A stretch of DNA of 64,000 nt from Cololabis saira (taxonomy: Eukaryota; Chordata; Actinopteri; Beloniformes; Belonidae). The notes under the pieces are model-generated. The model was not told where the DNA came from, ran no database searches, and saw only the letters and a program-made list of their open reading frames with translations. This document shows positions 32,914 to 43,358 of the stretch, piece by piece (positions within the stretch are counted from its first letter, which is position 1; each line of letters begins with the position of its first letter). Location of the stretch: the NCBI RefSeq assembly GCF_033807715.1, contig NC_084600.1, positions 46,739,824 to 46,803,823 of the forward strand. Reading direction: 5' to 3'. The position numbers were made by a program, and so were the translations under genes.

Positions 32914-33269
32914 CACTGCAAAAACTCAAAATCTTAACAAGAATATTTGTCTTATTTCTAGTTAAAAATCTCATTACACTTAAAACAAGACTCATCACTG
33001 GAAAAAACAACAATTTTCACCTGTTTCAAGTAGATTTTCACTTGAAATAAGTAGAAAAATCTGCCAGTGGAACAAGATTTTTTTGCTTGTAATAAGAAGA
33101 TAAATCTTGTTCCACTGGCAGATTTTTCTACTGATTTCAAGTGAAAATGTACTTATTTTTCTAGTAATGACTCTTGTTTTAAGTGGAATGAGATTTTTTG
33201 ACTAAAAATTAGACATTTTAACTAGAAATAAGACAAATATTCCTGGTAAGATTTTGAGTTTTTGCAGTG
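32914..33269. mobile_element. Palindromic MITE (CACTGCAAAAACTC family), complete
   Basis: Inverted ends CACTGCAAAAACTC and GAGTTTTTGCAGTG enclose long inverted arms meeting at AAATCTTGTTCCACTGGCAG. It can fold end to end. Other copies or pieces are at 32294, 38906-39151, 47616-47982, 53002-53203, 53399-53792, 57465-57751 and 60490-60700. Confidence 0.8.
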
Positions 33270-33555
33270 GCACCAATAATGTAATAAAATATCCTGACAT
33301 TTTTACCGATAATGTAATACCTTCTTACATTATTGCGAATTTATTACATTTTCAGGTGGGTCTTTTTTTTTCTTTCCAAAACTGATAATGTAATACTTGA
33401 CAAATAATGTAATATAATATCTATGTTCATTTTCAGTCCAGAGTTCTACATTTTGTGTTTTAAGAATCTAAGAATGTTATTTACACTTGCTTTGAAACAC
33501 CAGAATGACTATTGGGTTAAATTGCAGACTTTGAGTAGCATGTAATAAATTCTGG
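33270..33555. repeat. A/T-rich segment with AATAATGTAATA motifs
   Basis: Five AATAATGTAATA-like words, in both orientations, lie at 33276-33415. No gene is seen. Confidence 0.5.
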
Positions 33556-33558
33556 ATC

Positions 33559-34040
33559 CATGGCCCAAACCCAACAGGAAGTCGGCCATTTTGAATTAAT
33601 CGTGTAATTTTGGTGCAATCTACGCCACTTCTTCGGCCGTTAATACGGCCCGAACCGTAACGTGCACCCAGGTGTGTTATACATCAAAATGTGCGTCTCC
33701 ATCCTGCGACAATGCACATTACTTTTCTCAGTCAAAAGCGTTACCGTGGTGACGCTAGACGCCAAAAAGCGCGTCCACCCTTTATCTGATTGGTCCATAT
33801 TTGATAGTTCCTACTTTCTAGCATAACTTTTGAATGGTTTGATGTAAACAGTCATGGTGGTGTCATCGGACTTTTGAGTCCTTGACCTTTATTGGTGAAA
33901 ATTGCCCCTTCGTCGCTGCATGCAGCTTTAATTATTATTATTATTATTATTAATATTAGGTCCCGTTCATCGCTTCTTGCAGCTTTAATTGTTATTATTA
34001 TTATAATTAGGTCCCGTTCATCGCTGCTTGCTTCTTTAAT
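33559..34040. mobile_element. GGGCCC-end dispersed element, partial copy with triplicated end
   Basis: It matches 38112-38755 (CATGGCCCAAACCCAACAGG onward). Its terminal CGTTCATCGCTGCTTGCAGC-like end occurs three times (33910, 33966 and 34017), separated by (ATT)n. The third end stops about 17 bases before the exon 5 acceptor. Confidence 0.65.
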
Positions 34041-34057
34041 CTTGCCTCTCCTTGCAG

Positions 34058-34378
34058 GTGACGGCGCGGGACAAGGACCAGGGCCCCAACGGGGACGTCC
34101 GCTACAGCCTGCTGCCCGGCGGGGACTCCCACTCCGACTGGTTCTCCATCGACCCCGTCACCGGCATCATCACCACGGCGACCGCCCTGGACTTCGAGTC
34201 GGAGCCGGCGCCCAGCGTCACCGTGGTGGCCACGGACGGCGGCCGGCCGCCGCTGTCGTCCACGGCAACCGTGGACATCGTGGTGCAGGACGTCAACGAC
34301 AACGCGCCCGTGTTCCCGCGGGATTTCTACAACGCCTCGGTGGGGGAGAACACGCCGGCGGGAAGCTGCTTCCTCCAG
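34058..34378 (+). CDS. dchs1: dchs1 coding exon 5: EC5 and start of EC6
   Basis: Residues 482-588. It starts VTARDKDQGPNGDVRYSL, then SDWFSIDPVTGIITTA, LDFESEPAP, ATDGGRPPLSS and QDVNDNAPVF, followed by FYNASVGENTPAGSCFLQ, the first strand of EC6. The acceptor is CTCCTTGCAG and the donor CAG|GTAGGA. LDFE replaces the usual LDRE. No tandem copies of the exon end follow this donor. This is the last dchs1 exon visible in the window. Confidence 0.93.
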
Positions 34379-34504
34379 GTAGGAAACCCCGACCGTTTCT
34401 GTCGTTCTGTCTCTGTTTCTGTCCGGATCAGCTGGTTTGGAGGACGCCGTCCTCTCGTCTACTTGTTTGGCTTCCTCTTCTCATTTTCTCATGTATTTAC
34501 TGCT

Positions 34505-34640
34505 ACTGCTACTGCTATAACTGTCATTTAGCAGACACTTTTATCCAAAGTGCAGTTGGACGCAGGTCCCGTCACGCCAGTGCTAGAATATATATGGTTT
34601 TTAAATAAGAAAGCTGCGTCTAAGAAGACCCATCTTGTCG
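34505..34640. repeat. Dispersed repeat with CATTTAGCAGACACTTTTAT motif
   Basis: The sequence around 34527 (TCATTTAGCAGACACTTTTA plus TCCAAAG) is a very common teleost retroposon signature. A (CTGCTA)n run precedes it. Confidence 0.55.
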
Positions 34641-34875
34641 TAAGTGCATCTCACTAGATGCCGAAGTGCTCCCTTATTTATTTTCTGTTTTTATTTTACA
34701 AATTACACAAACAAAGCAGTACAAAAACAAATCAACAACATCAATGTTTTTGCTCAGTTTTCTTCTTATATGTGGACGTGTTTTTGTGTATTTAGGTGTG
34801 TATTTAGGTGTGTATGCGTGCACACGTGTGGTGTGTATGAGTATGATGGTTTTCTAGAATGATGGTTATTTTAGG

Positions 34876-35345
34876 AGAGAGACGGCAGCAAAAAAATAAA
34901 TATATACGATAAATAAAAAAATAAAAAATAAGGAAAAATGATTAAATAAATAATAATGAAAAAATAAATAAATAGGATAAATGAAAAAATATATAAATAG
35001 GGTAAAACAATGAATAAAAACGAAAAAAATGGTTAGTTTAAAAAAAGAATACATAAATAAATGTGGAAAAAATAAGGAAAAAATTAAAAATAAGGGAAAA
35101 AAATAAAATAAATAAATAAATGGGATAAATCAAAAAATGAATAAACAAATAAGGAAAAATAAAGGATAAATAGATAATAATGAAAAATAAATAGGATAAA
35201 TGAATGAATAAATAAATAAATAAGGAAAAATAATAAATAAATAATTACTAAAAACAATAAATAAATAGGATAATTAAAAAAAAAAAAAATAAGGAAAAAT
35301 TATATAATAAAAAAAAAAAAAAATAATATAATAAAAAAGAAAAAA
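34876..35345. repeat. A-rich (AATA)n low-complexity tract
   Basis: AATAAATAAATA and GGATAAATGAAAAA words. No coding content. Confidence 0.9.
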
Positions 35346-35739
35346 GGTTAAAAGGGGGAATCAGTCTGAACGCAGGAACAAATGAGAGATAAAGGGATGA
35401 TGGAGGAGAGAAGAGAAGAGAGAAGAGAGGAGAGTCAGAGAGAGAGAAGAGACCCCCTATCAGCGTTCAGGACTAATAATCAATAATGTCTGAGGGTGAG
35501 CAGCAGTCTAAGGACTAATAATCAATCGTAAGGTGAGCAGCAGTCGGGCGTCTCAGTCGAGCCTTGTTGACGCCTGAACGCACCGGCGGTGAGATTCGTT
35601 CAATGAAAACAAAGAGCAGCTTCATTGTCCATTTTAGGAGGAAGAGACGGAGAGGCTGGTTGGGTTTGGGGGGGAATGAGACCTGAATTCCTGAAGCTAC
35701 GATGAGATTTACTCTCTTCACTCTGCTCTGGTGTGTCCT

Positions 35740-35905
35740 CTGCCTCACCTCGGGGTTGCCGTGGTAACCAGGCCGGTTGTATCTCATCTTTATCTCCCTC
35801 ACCTCGGGGTTGCCGTGGAAACCGTGGTAACCAGGCCATCGGTATCTCAGCGTTATCTCCCTCACCTCTGGGTTGCCGTGGTAACCAGGCCTAGCGGTAT
35901 CTCAG
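35740..35905. promoter_or_regulatory. Minisatellite with repeated X-box-like (RFX) motifs
   Basis: Three units contain CTCACCTCGGGGTTGCCGTG plus GTAACCAGGCC. GTTGCCGTGGTAACC (35755-35769 and 35872-35886) fits the RFX X-box form GTTGCC-(N)-GGTAAC. The middle unit at 35809 has GTTGCCGTGGAAACC followed by GTGGTAACC. Function is inferred from the motif only. Confidence 0.45.
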
Positions 35906-36235
35906 CCGTCTGGCCTTTATCTGCAGGATTCCTGCAGCTCGTCTGCAGGAGGAGGACGTGAGAAACGAGAAGGATGAGCGGCTGTTTGTCTTCCAGAGAG
36001 GTCCCAGTCTGGCATCGTGAATCCTTCAGAACGAATGTTTTTACAGGCTGGTTTTCTGACCGTCTCAATGGAAGCGGGAGGAAGATTAAAGAGAAAAAGA
36101 GGCTTTTCTGGTTCATGGTGTGTTTTAATTAACACTGTTGACGTGGAAACCTGTGGACCAGTGAATGTATAACTTATAGGAGAATCTGGGCCATGAAGGA
36201 GGAAAATATCTGAGAGGGGAAGATTTGTTTTTATT

Positions 36236-36310
36236 GTGCACTTCGAGAAAAAAGTCGAAATGTCGAGAAAAAAGTCAAAATGGCAAAAAAAAAAGTTGAA
36301 ATGTCGAGAG
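36236..36310. repeat. TCGAGAAAAAAGTCGAAATG minisatellite, short
   Basis: Three to four imperfect units; inverse of the tract at 30425-30670. Confidence 0.75.
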
Positions 36311-36388
36311 GTTACGATATTAGTCTCATCTGTCGCTGATTTAACGTTCTAAAACCCTAAAACTGATATATTTTTTGAATAATGAAAC

Positions 36389-37033
36389 AGGGCTTGGTCG
36401 TCTTGACGTCATCACTTGGCGGAGACGCCATATTGGAAGCTACGTTAGCTGCTCTTCAGACCACTGTGTACAGACGAGCTCGCTCTTCTTTGTGTTTTAC
36501 TTGTAGTCGTTACTTTCCGTTATTTTTTTCCTAGTTAAAAGCACACGTGTGCATGCTGCTACAAACAAAGCACTAACAGTTGCTAGAACGGAGTGCAGCT
36601 TAGCTTTGACCGGATAACCGTGTTCCCACTGTTTACCGGCTTTATGATCTGAAGCTCCTGCAGCCAAACATTTGTGAAGAATGAATGAATGAATGAGACT
36701 CCAACGACTATAACAACGGAACTGCTCCGTTGTAGGCACTCACACCGCAAACAAGCTAGCCGAAGACGTGGGTTGTGCAGAACTGCGGCAGTAAATCCTC
36801 GTTGGATCCTCATATGGATCCAAACCGTTAATAATCATTATTTTCTCCATAAACCGCTCCCTGGCTTCCTTGTTTAAGGTTCCCGGTAAATTCCAGTTCC
36901 TTTCCGGCATTTAAAAATCTTTTTTTTGCGTTCCGTCTGTTCACTTGGTGCTACTACAGTGCTGTTTGTTTACACTCACGAGGCAGCCAACATGGCCGCC
37001 GCGTCCCAGAATGCACCTTGGTGACCAAGCCCT
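36389..37033 (-). mobile_element. TIR element with AGGGCTTGGTC ends
   Basis: AGGGCTTGGTC at 36389 and its complement ending at 37033 bound a 645-bp segment, of different composition from the AAGTCGAAATG repeats that flank it on both sides. On the minus strand it holds a short protein-like frame (36740-36910). The superfamily is not certain. Confidence 0.55.
36740..36910 (-). pseudogene. Transposon-protein N-terminal fragment, 56 codons
   Basis: The frame runs from the ATG at 36910 to the TGA at 36740: MPERNWNLPGTLNKEARERF, then MEKIMIINGLDPYEDP. A LPG-LNK-AR---- and G-DPY pattern is, as I recall, typical of the start of a protein found in some multi-copy fish transposons. It lies within the TIR element. 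The frame then degenerates. The protein's role is unknown to me. Confidence 0.4.
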
Positions 37034-37037
37034 ATAC

Positions 37038-37205
37038 AATTTCGAGAAAAAAGTTGAAATGTCGAGATTAATGTTGAAATACAGTTTCAAGAATAAAGTC
37101 AAAATTTCTCCTTTTTTCTCAATATTTCAACTTTATTCACAAAATTTTGACATTTTTCTCAACATTTCGACTTTATTCCCGACATTTCGACTTCCTCCTC
37201 TAAAA
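37038..37205. repeat. TTTCGAGAAAAAAGTTGAAA / ATTTCGACTTTATTC minisatellite
   Basis: Imperfect units in both orientations. They continue the tract interrupted by the TIR element at 36389-37033. Confidence 0.7.
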
Positions 37206-37786
37206 TATTATGTCTATTTTCCTCCTGCGTGGCCCTGATACTCTTCTGTAACTCTGAGCTGGAAGTGGATGAATAGTTCTGCAGGTTCACCTGGCATGGA
37301 CTTGGAAAGCCCGATCCGGCGGGTTCGACATAAGTGTGTGGAGAGAATAAAGGAGGCAACGGCGTATCAGACCAAAGAGAAGGAGACGTGGAGGAGTGAG
37401 AGAGAGTGAGAGGAGATGAGGAGAGTTTCTCTTCTGTTTCTCCTCGGCCTCCGTTTGAACCTCAGAATCTCATTCCAGTCCTGGAACAGCTGTAATTAAC
37501 TATTCCCCAGTTTTCTAATCTTAGCTGCAGATATTTGCAGATATTTGGCGGTGGTTTCAGCTGATCTCAGTCCAGGCTTCACAAGTGGTTTCCTGGTATT
37601 TCAGAGCCACTGACTCAGGCCTGATACGCTCGTTTCTGCACGTTTTTCAGCTGCTTTTCAGCTGGTTTTCACTTTTTCAGACCCACAACACCAGCGTTTG
37701 GTATTTGTGGCCGTATTTGTGCCACGCTCTTATTCCTGAATGATGCTCAGCATCCCACCACACATACGTCTGGTATTCATTATTAA

Positions 37787-38755
37787 TTAGGGCCCGAGCA
37801 CTGACAGTGCGAAGGCTCTATTGTATCTGTAGGAATTGTTCTTGTTGTTTTTCTCGTTTTTCTTCCGACCAAATGAGGGCCTTTTTTTCCCCTAAACGTG
37901 CCCCAAAAGTCACCAAATTTTGCACCAAGCCAGGCCTGGTGAAAAATGTGATATTTAATGGTTTGCATTAATGGGCGTGGCCTAATGGCTCAACAGCGCC
38001 CCCTAGAAAACTTTGTGCCTCAAGCCCCACAATACGGTTTGACGTACATGCACGAAAATCGGTACACACCTGTATCATGTCACAACTTAAAGAAAAGTCT
38101 CTTGGCGCCATGGCCCAAACCCAACAGGAAGTTGGACATTTTCAATTAATTGTGTAATTTTGGTGCAATTTATACCATTTTCACGTGTCGTACTTTAATG
38201 AACTCCTCCTAGCAGGATCGTTTTTAAACATAAAACTCGCTCAGGAGACACAAAAGACGTTAACGATGAAAAGTTATCGAAATCGTGGGTTTTCGTGAAA
38301 TGGCATGGCCGTGGCGCCGCATCAAACTTCAACGCTAAACAGGAAGTGATACTAGTAGCTGAAACCGAACAGGAAGTCGGCCATTTTGAATTAATCGTGT
38401 GATTTTGGCGCAATTTATGCCATTCCTTCGGCAGTTAATTCAGCCCGAACCGTAACGTGCACCCAGGTGTGTTATACATCAAAATGTGCGTCTCCATCCT
38501 GCGACGACGCGCATTACTTTTCTCAGTCAAAAGCGTTACCGTGGCGACGCTAGACGGCAAAAAGTGCAACCCCCTTCATCTGATTGGTCCATATTTGATA
38601 GTTCCTACTTTTTGTTATAACTTTTGAATGGTTTGACATAGAGAGTCGTGGGAGGCGTCATCAGACTTTTGAGTCGGACGGTTTTGAGTCCTTGAACTTT
38701 ATTGGTGCAAATTGCACGCGGGAGGGCCCGTTCATCGCTGCTTGCAGCTTTAATT
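37787..38755. mobile_element. GGGCCC-end dispersed element, full-length copy C
   Basis: It begins TTAGGGCCCGAGCACTGACA and ends TCATCGCTGCTTGCAGCTTT plus AATT. The interior matches the copies at 4770-5951 (reverse) and 33559-33930. The two ends share GGGCCC only, so terminal inverted repeats are very short. No known protein is seen. Confidence 0.7.
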
Positions 38756-38905
38756 TATGTTTTTTCTTTTTGCAGTTTTTCGTTGACAAATATCAAACTT
38801 ACAAACGTGGACATACAAAGAAAGAGTATCTGCCCATCCCTCACCCCCAAGGCTCTTAGACAGGAAGAAATGAATAAACAAACACAAATAAATAATAAAT
38901 ACATA

Positions 38906-39151
38906 CACAGTAGAAAAATCTGCCAGTGGAACAAGATTTATCTTCTCATTACAAGCTAAAAAATCTTGTTCCACTGGCAGATTTTTCTACTTATTTTAAG
39001 TGAAAATCTACTTGAAACAGGTGAAAATTGTTGTTTTTTCCAGTGATGAGTCTTGTTTTAAGTGTAATGACATTTCTTTGACTAAAAATGAGACATTTTA
39101 ACTAGAAATAAGACAAATATTCTTGTTAAGATTGTGAGTTTTTGCAGTGTG
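38906..39151. mobile_element. CACTGCAAAAACTC MITE, one arm truncated
   Basis: It carries the central AAATCTGCCAGTGGAACAAG hairpin and the right arm ending GAGTTTTTGCAGTG. The left arm is missing. Confidence 0.7.
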
Positions 39152-39159
39152 ATTGAAGG

Positions 39160-39720
39160 TTAAGGGTCTACTTTTCCTGGCGTCGTGGTATTTGGACGGA
39201 GAAACGGCTTTGTGAGTCTCGTCACGTTCCTGAGAGCTAAAATAAAACAATTGACCCAATATTTACAGTAGTTGACAATCAATTGTTCAGATTTTTGTGG
39301 TTTTCATAATAACAGCTGAGGTTTTGAGTAACGAGCCAGCGCTTAAGAAAGGAAGGTTACGAGACGATGCAAAGTTCCACTTATTTCTTTTCTTCAGTCA
39401 TATCTCTATTGTTCCTAATTATTTCCCATCGCTGTTTCTCTTTCCTCGTATCTTTCTCAGGACGTGTAGCCGTGTAGGAAAAGCTCTTATCAGTTTGGCC
39501 GGCCAGTAATCTGCAAAGAGCCGAGTGTTTATGCAGAAACGACACAAAGGACTTATTTACTTCAGAGTTTCGCTGCTTTTCCTCTTCCTGCACTTCCTCC
39601 AGAGTTTCCCAGAGTTTCCCAGGATTAGTGTGAGTTTCTAACATCCATCTCAACCTGGAGGGTAAAAGGTCAAGGTCATGAGAGCAGAGAGAGAACGGTG
39701 CTGGTGAAGACTTCTAGAAG
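39160..39720. other. Intronic stretch, nothing recognised
   Basis: No gene, splice-flanked cadherin exon or clear repeat, apart from a short AGAGTTTCCC duplication at 39601 and 39611. Confidence 0.5.
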
Positions 39721-39724
39721 TTTG

Positions 39725-39930
39725 TTCAGGTCCTTTTAGTCGAGTCAAGTTTCAGTCGACTAAAAGTCTGAGTATTTTAGTTTCATTTTAGTCCGAATTG
39801 TCCATTTTAGTCTCGTTTTTGTCAAAGAAAACTGACATTTTAGTCTCCGTCTTGGATGGATGGATGGATGTATTGTTGTTTTTATCAGCCTGTTCTAGTT
39901 TTAGTCTAGTCTTTGGGTCCAGCTATCATT
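39725..39930. repeat. TTTTAGTCTNGTTTTAGTC dispersed repeat
   Basis: It contains AGTTTCAGTCGACTAAAAGT and ATTTTAGTC words, shared with 40993-41125 and 58245-58430. Confidence 0.7.
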
Positions 39931-40051
39931 GTAGTTAGGGATGGGAATCGAGAACCGGTTCTTGTTGAGAACCGGTTCCCAGTGTTTCAATTCCTTGGAA
40001 TCGTTTGCCTTTTTCCCCAAACGATTCCCTTATCGATTCCAGTGGGCGCGA

Positions 40052-40215
40052 ATGACGTCACCAAGCACGTTGCGCAGCGTGCGCATTCGCGCCCAGCAGG
40101 AAAACACGGGGACAAAGCGGCATAAACGCTCGAAAGTTTGGTTACATTTTACCAAAAAGGACGACAACAGGGCGACAATTCTTGCAATGTGGACATTTCA
40201 ACAGAGGGGGGAAAC
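40052..40215 (+). pseudogene. hAT transposase BED zinc-finger remnant
   Basis: A frame with KRSKVWLHFTKKDDNRAT matches the start of a BED-type zinc finger (VWxHF). A one-base shift around 40183 gives CNVDISTEGGN in another frame, the usual continuation. The remainder is deleted and replaced by the nested MITE. Confidence 0.6.
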
Positions 40216-40271
40216 TGTTAGGACTCGGCCGGCTGATCCGCTGGGAGCGCGGAGTCAGCCGGCGTGTGGTA

Positions 40272-40415
40272 AGGCTGATTTATGGTTCCGCGTTACACCA
40301 ACGCAGAGTCTACGGCGTAGGGTACGCGGCAACACACGCACCGTACGGCGCGCGTCGCCGCGTACCCTACGCCGTAGGCCCTGCGTCGATTTAACGCGGA
40401 CCATAAATCAGGCTT
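40272..40415. mobile_element. AGGCTGATTTATGG-family MITE nested in the hAT element
   Basis: Arms AGGCTGATTTATGGTTCCGC and ACGCGGACCATAAATCAGGC enclose a GC-rich palindromic core with CTACGCCGTA. Confidence 0.75.
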
Positions 40416-41126
40416 TAGAAGAGCTGCGCTCCGGCGGACAGCGGAGCTCCTGACACAGCTGCAGCTGATCAGCTCATCTATGGAGAAGTTAAAGAGCATC
40501 TACCACTAGCTTCTCCTTTCATCAAGGCAGGGAAGAGTATCAGGCCAGAATGGATGAATGTCTCCAGCAGGGACTAAGTTTGTGGTGTTGAACATGTTAC
40601 TGGACATTCTTGTGGAATTGCTACAAAATAATTTGTTGTTTTTCGTTAATTTCTACAGAAGAATATTTATTTTATGATTATTATTTTATATTAAATACAT
40701 ATTTTACTGTATATTACAAATCATTTTGTGGGGACTATTTTTTTTGTTCAAATATATAAAAGTTTTATATCTTTGAACAAAAAAGATCAGAGAAACAAAG
40801 AAATTGAAACAAAGAAACAATTTTAGTATCAACTTTGTTTTATTAAAACAAAGTTGATACTAAAATTGTTTCTTCTCCTTTTTTCCAAATGAGAATCGAT
40901 AAGAGAATCGATAAAGAATCGAATCGATAAGCAGAATCGATAAGAGAATCGGAATCGAAAAAATCTTATCAATTCCCATCCCTAATTGTAGTTTTTATTA
41001 GTTTTATTCACGTTCATTCTCCTTTTAGTTGTGTCAAGTTTCAGTCGACTAAAAGTCATTTTAGTCTTATTTTAGTCAGAATTGGCCATTTTAGTCTAGT
41101 TTTAGTCAAAGATTGGCCGGCCGATA

Positions 41127-41515
41127 AGACTTTTAAGCGTAATGGAGCTGGAAGGCGCTCGGTATGTGTAACTCAAACTATCGACAACTGCGTTTGAGAG
41201 AATTGGCCATAAAGTATTTCCATCCACCGACTTTCATGTGGCTTCTTTTCTGGCAGTAACGGTTTTATTTCTACCAAATTAAAGGTTCGGCCTCTTGCAT
41301 CCGTAAAAAAGTCTTTATTTGGTTCAGCTTTGGTGGTTTTGGGCTTGTTTTCTTTGACTGTTTCTTGGACACGTGGTTCATGTGGATGTCCTGTTTTATT
41401 CTGAAGGGGTTTCCCCTGGCGTGTCACTTCCTGTGGTTTGCTGCTTCTTCATCGTCCTCAACTGTGTCTCATTGTCTCTCGTGTTTGTCTAAAGTTCGGT
41501 CTTCTCCCGGCTCCT
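41127..41515. repeat. Duplicated intronic segment, copy 1
   Basis: From AAGACTTTTAA through TCCGTAAAAAAGTC to TTGTCTAAAGTTCGG it matches 57858-58228 closely, including a TTTCCCCTGGCGTGTCACTT block. The second copy has an extra 27 bp or so near 57932. Adjoining TTTTAGTC repeats are also shared. Confidence 0.8.
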
Positions 41516-41663
41516 CCTGGTCCAGACTCTCCACCATCTTCAGGTTTCTAGTGACAGCTTATGCAGACGATTCCCAGATCTACGTTAGACTGTCATGTCA
41601 ATGTCTTTTTTTATTTTGTAATCTACATTTTAGTCTGGTTTTATTCCTCTACGATATTGACTA

Positions 41664-42508
41664 CCGTATTTTGACGACCATACGGCGCCGTGTGGAAAGA
41701 ACCCTCAGTTTTGTGTGTAATTTCTGGATTTAAAACACACACACGGCGCACCGACCGAAAAGGTGCTGTCCCCCCCCTCAACTTCTCAAGGTGGCCTCAA
41801 AACGTCCACCTTAAGCCTGATTTATGGTTCCGTGTTAAATCGAAGCAGCCCTACGGCGTAGGACTACGTGTCCATCAGGACTATATGAGGTGCCGTGAGG
41901 GACATAATTCTGAATTAGCGTTCATAAACACATATGAAATCCAACTATTTTACACACTATACTGAAATCCTCTCACACACACTACTGAAAATTTCAGTAG
42001 AAACGGAAGTGGGTTGGTTAGCGCAATTTTATTTTTTATTTTTTAGTCCGCCCGCAAGCACGAAAAAACGCAAAAACGAACGCAAAAACGAACGCACGCA
42101 CAGAAAAATGCCCGAAGGCACGCTCGCACGAAAAAAGGAAAAAAAGGCGAAATGTCAAGAAAAAAAGTCGAGGAAACCTGGACTAGAGGAAACCTGAAAA
42201 AAACCCTGAAACCCTGAAAAAAGATGAAAAAAACCTGAAAAAACCTGAAAAAATTTGAAAGAAAACTGAACAAACCCTGAAAACCTGAGGATTAAAACGA
42301 AAAATAACCTGAAAACCTATAAAAAAAAAAAATAAAATTGAAAACCTGAAAAAACCTGAAAGAAACCAGAAACCTCTGCGTTGGTGTAACGCGGAACCAT
42401 AAATCAGTCTTTACAATAATACAATGGGCACATTGCGTCATTGGGCGCGGGGCACATTTTTTAAAATAATAAGACGTTTATATGCGCCTAATGGTTGTAA
42501 AAATATGG
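41664..42508. mobile_element. TA-flanked TIR element with nested MITE
   Basis: TA at 41662-41663 and 42509-42510 flank ends CCGTATTTTGACGACCATAC and TAATGGTTGTAAAAATATGG, which are inverted repeats of about 26 bp with mismatches. The ends resemble pogo/Tigger-like fish elements. The interrupted target can be read at 58420-58450. A long AGGCTGATTTATGG-family MITE is nested inside (41813-42414). Confidence 0.65.
41813..42414. mobile_element. Long AGGCTGATTTATGG-family MITE with GAAAAAACCTGAAA filler
   Basis: The left arm AAGCCTGATTTATGGTTCCG and the right arm GTAACGCGGAACCATAAATC are inverted. The interior holds an A-rich tandem of CCTGAAAAAA words (42180-42370). Confidence 0.6.
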
Positions 42509-42759
42509 TATATATTTAATTATTGTTATCGTCACATGACCAGCATTTTCGTTGCATCTCGTTTTCCTCAGGTGATAAAGGTTCGTTGACTGATATTTAG
42601 TCAGAATTTTCTAAAGCAACTTTACCGAGCACTGGAGGAAAGATGTGCAGGGATCAGATGTGGCCTCAGCTCTGATGCTCTTATTTCACTGCAGATCGTT
42701 CCTGGTTACGAGTTGTGATTATTTGAGAGCAAAGCATCAAAGCTGAGGCTCTCGTTCGT

Positions 42760-42830
42760 GCAGCCGTGCAGGTGCATGCATGTGTGTTACACATTAAGGT
42801 GCATGCATGTGTGTTACACATTAACACACT
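42760..42830. repeat. Short tandem of GGTGCATGCATGTGTGTTAC
   Basis: Two copies of about 30 bp with GTGCATGCATGTGTGTTACA. Confidence 0.8.
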
Positions 42831-43358
42831 TGTGTACATCACTTCTAGCAGGTGAAACACGTCCCCGGAGGTTTCCACATGTGGTTTCCTGGTCATGCCC
42901 GTTACGCAGCACTCAGTCATCCTGGAGAATCACACATGTGTTTTTTCATCTGGGAGACGTAGAAAGAGTTCTGGTTCTGAACCGTTCAGCAGATCCACCG
43001 GTGAATTATGGGACTTGGGAAAGTCTGCACGGGCTGGAATAGGAAAATAAACGAGGGATTCCTGTGATGTTGGAGTTGGAGTCTGTGAAGAGTCTCGGGT
43101 CGCGGTGTGGTCCGATCAGACCTGACGACACCAGCGGTGTGGTTCTGGTCGTGGTTATGAAGGAGCAGGAACTCGTCAGTGGACGCCTCGTTAAAGGAAA
43201 TCAGTCACAGTTTGTTTTTATTTCTAATCATCAGGTCAGATTCTGGAGAAATGAAGGTCTAGTTCTGTATTTCCTAGGGTACTTAGTGATGTATTTCTTT
43301 AACCTGGAGTACCGGCCGTCCCCAGTTATTCACATTGATTTGAGCTAATTTTAATTAA

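Larger units (their letters stand above)
39936..40984 (+). mobile_element. hAT element, nonautonomous, with BED zinc-finger remnant
   Basis: The 8-bp target duplication ATTGTAGT (39928-39935 and 40985-40992) flanks inverted ends TAGGGATGGGAAT and ATTCCCATCCCTA. Subterminal AATCGATAAGAGAATCG words are repeated. It contains a BED-finger-like frame near 40052 and a nested MITE (40272-40415), and lacks the catalytic domain. The pre-insertion sequence can be read from the related copy at 58295. Confidence 0.85.

Noticed and set aside
41365..41733. AYADDSQIYV as a reverse-transcriptase active site
   Set aside because: The four-residue core is present, but the flanking residues show no other reverse-transcriptase motif over more than 100 codons.
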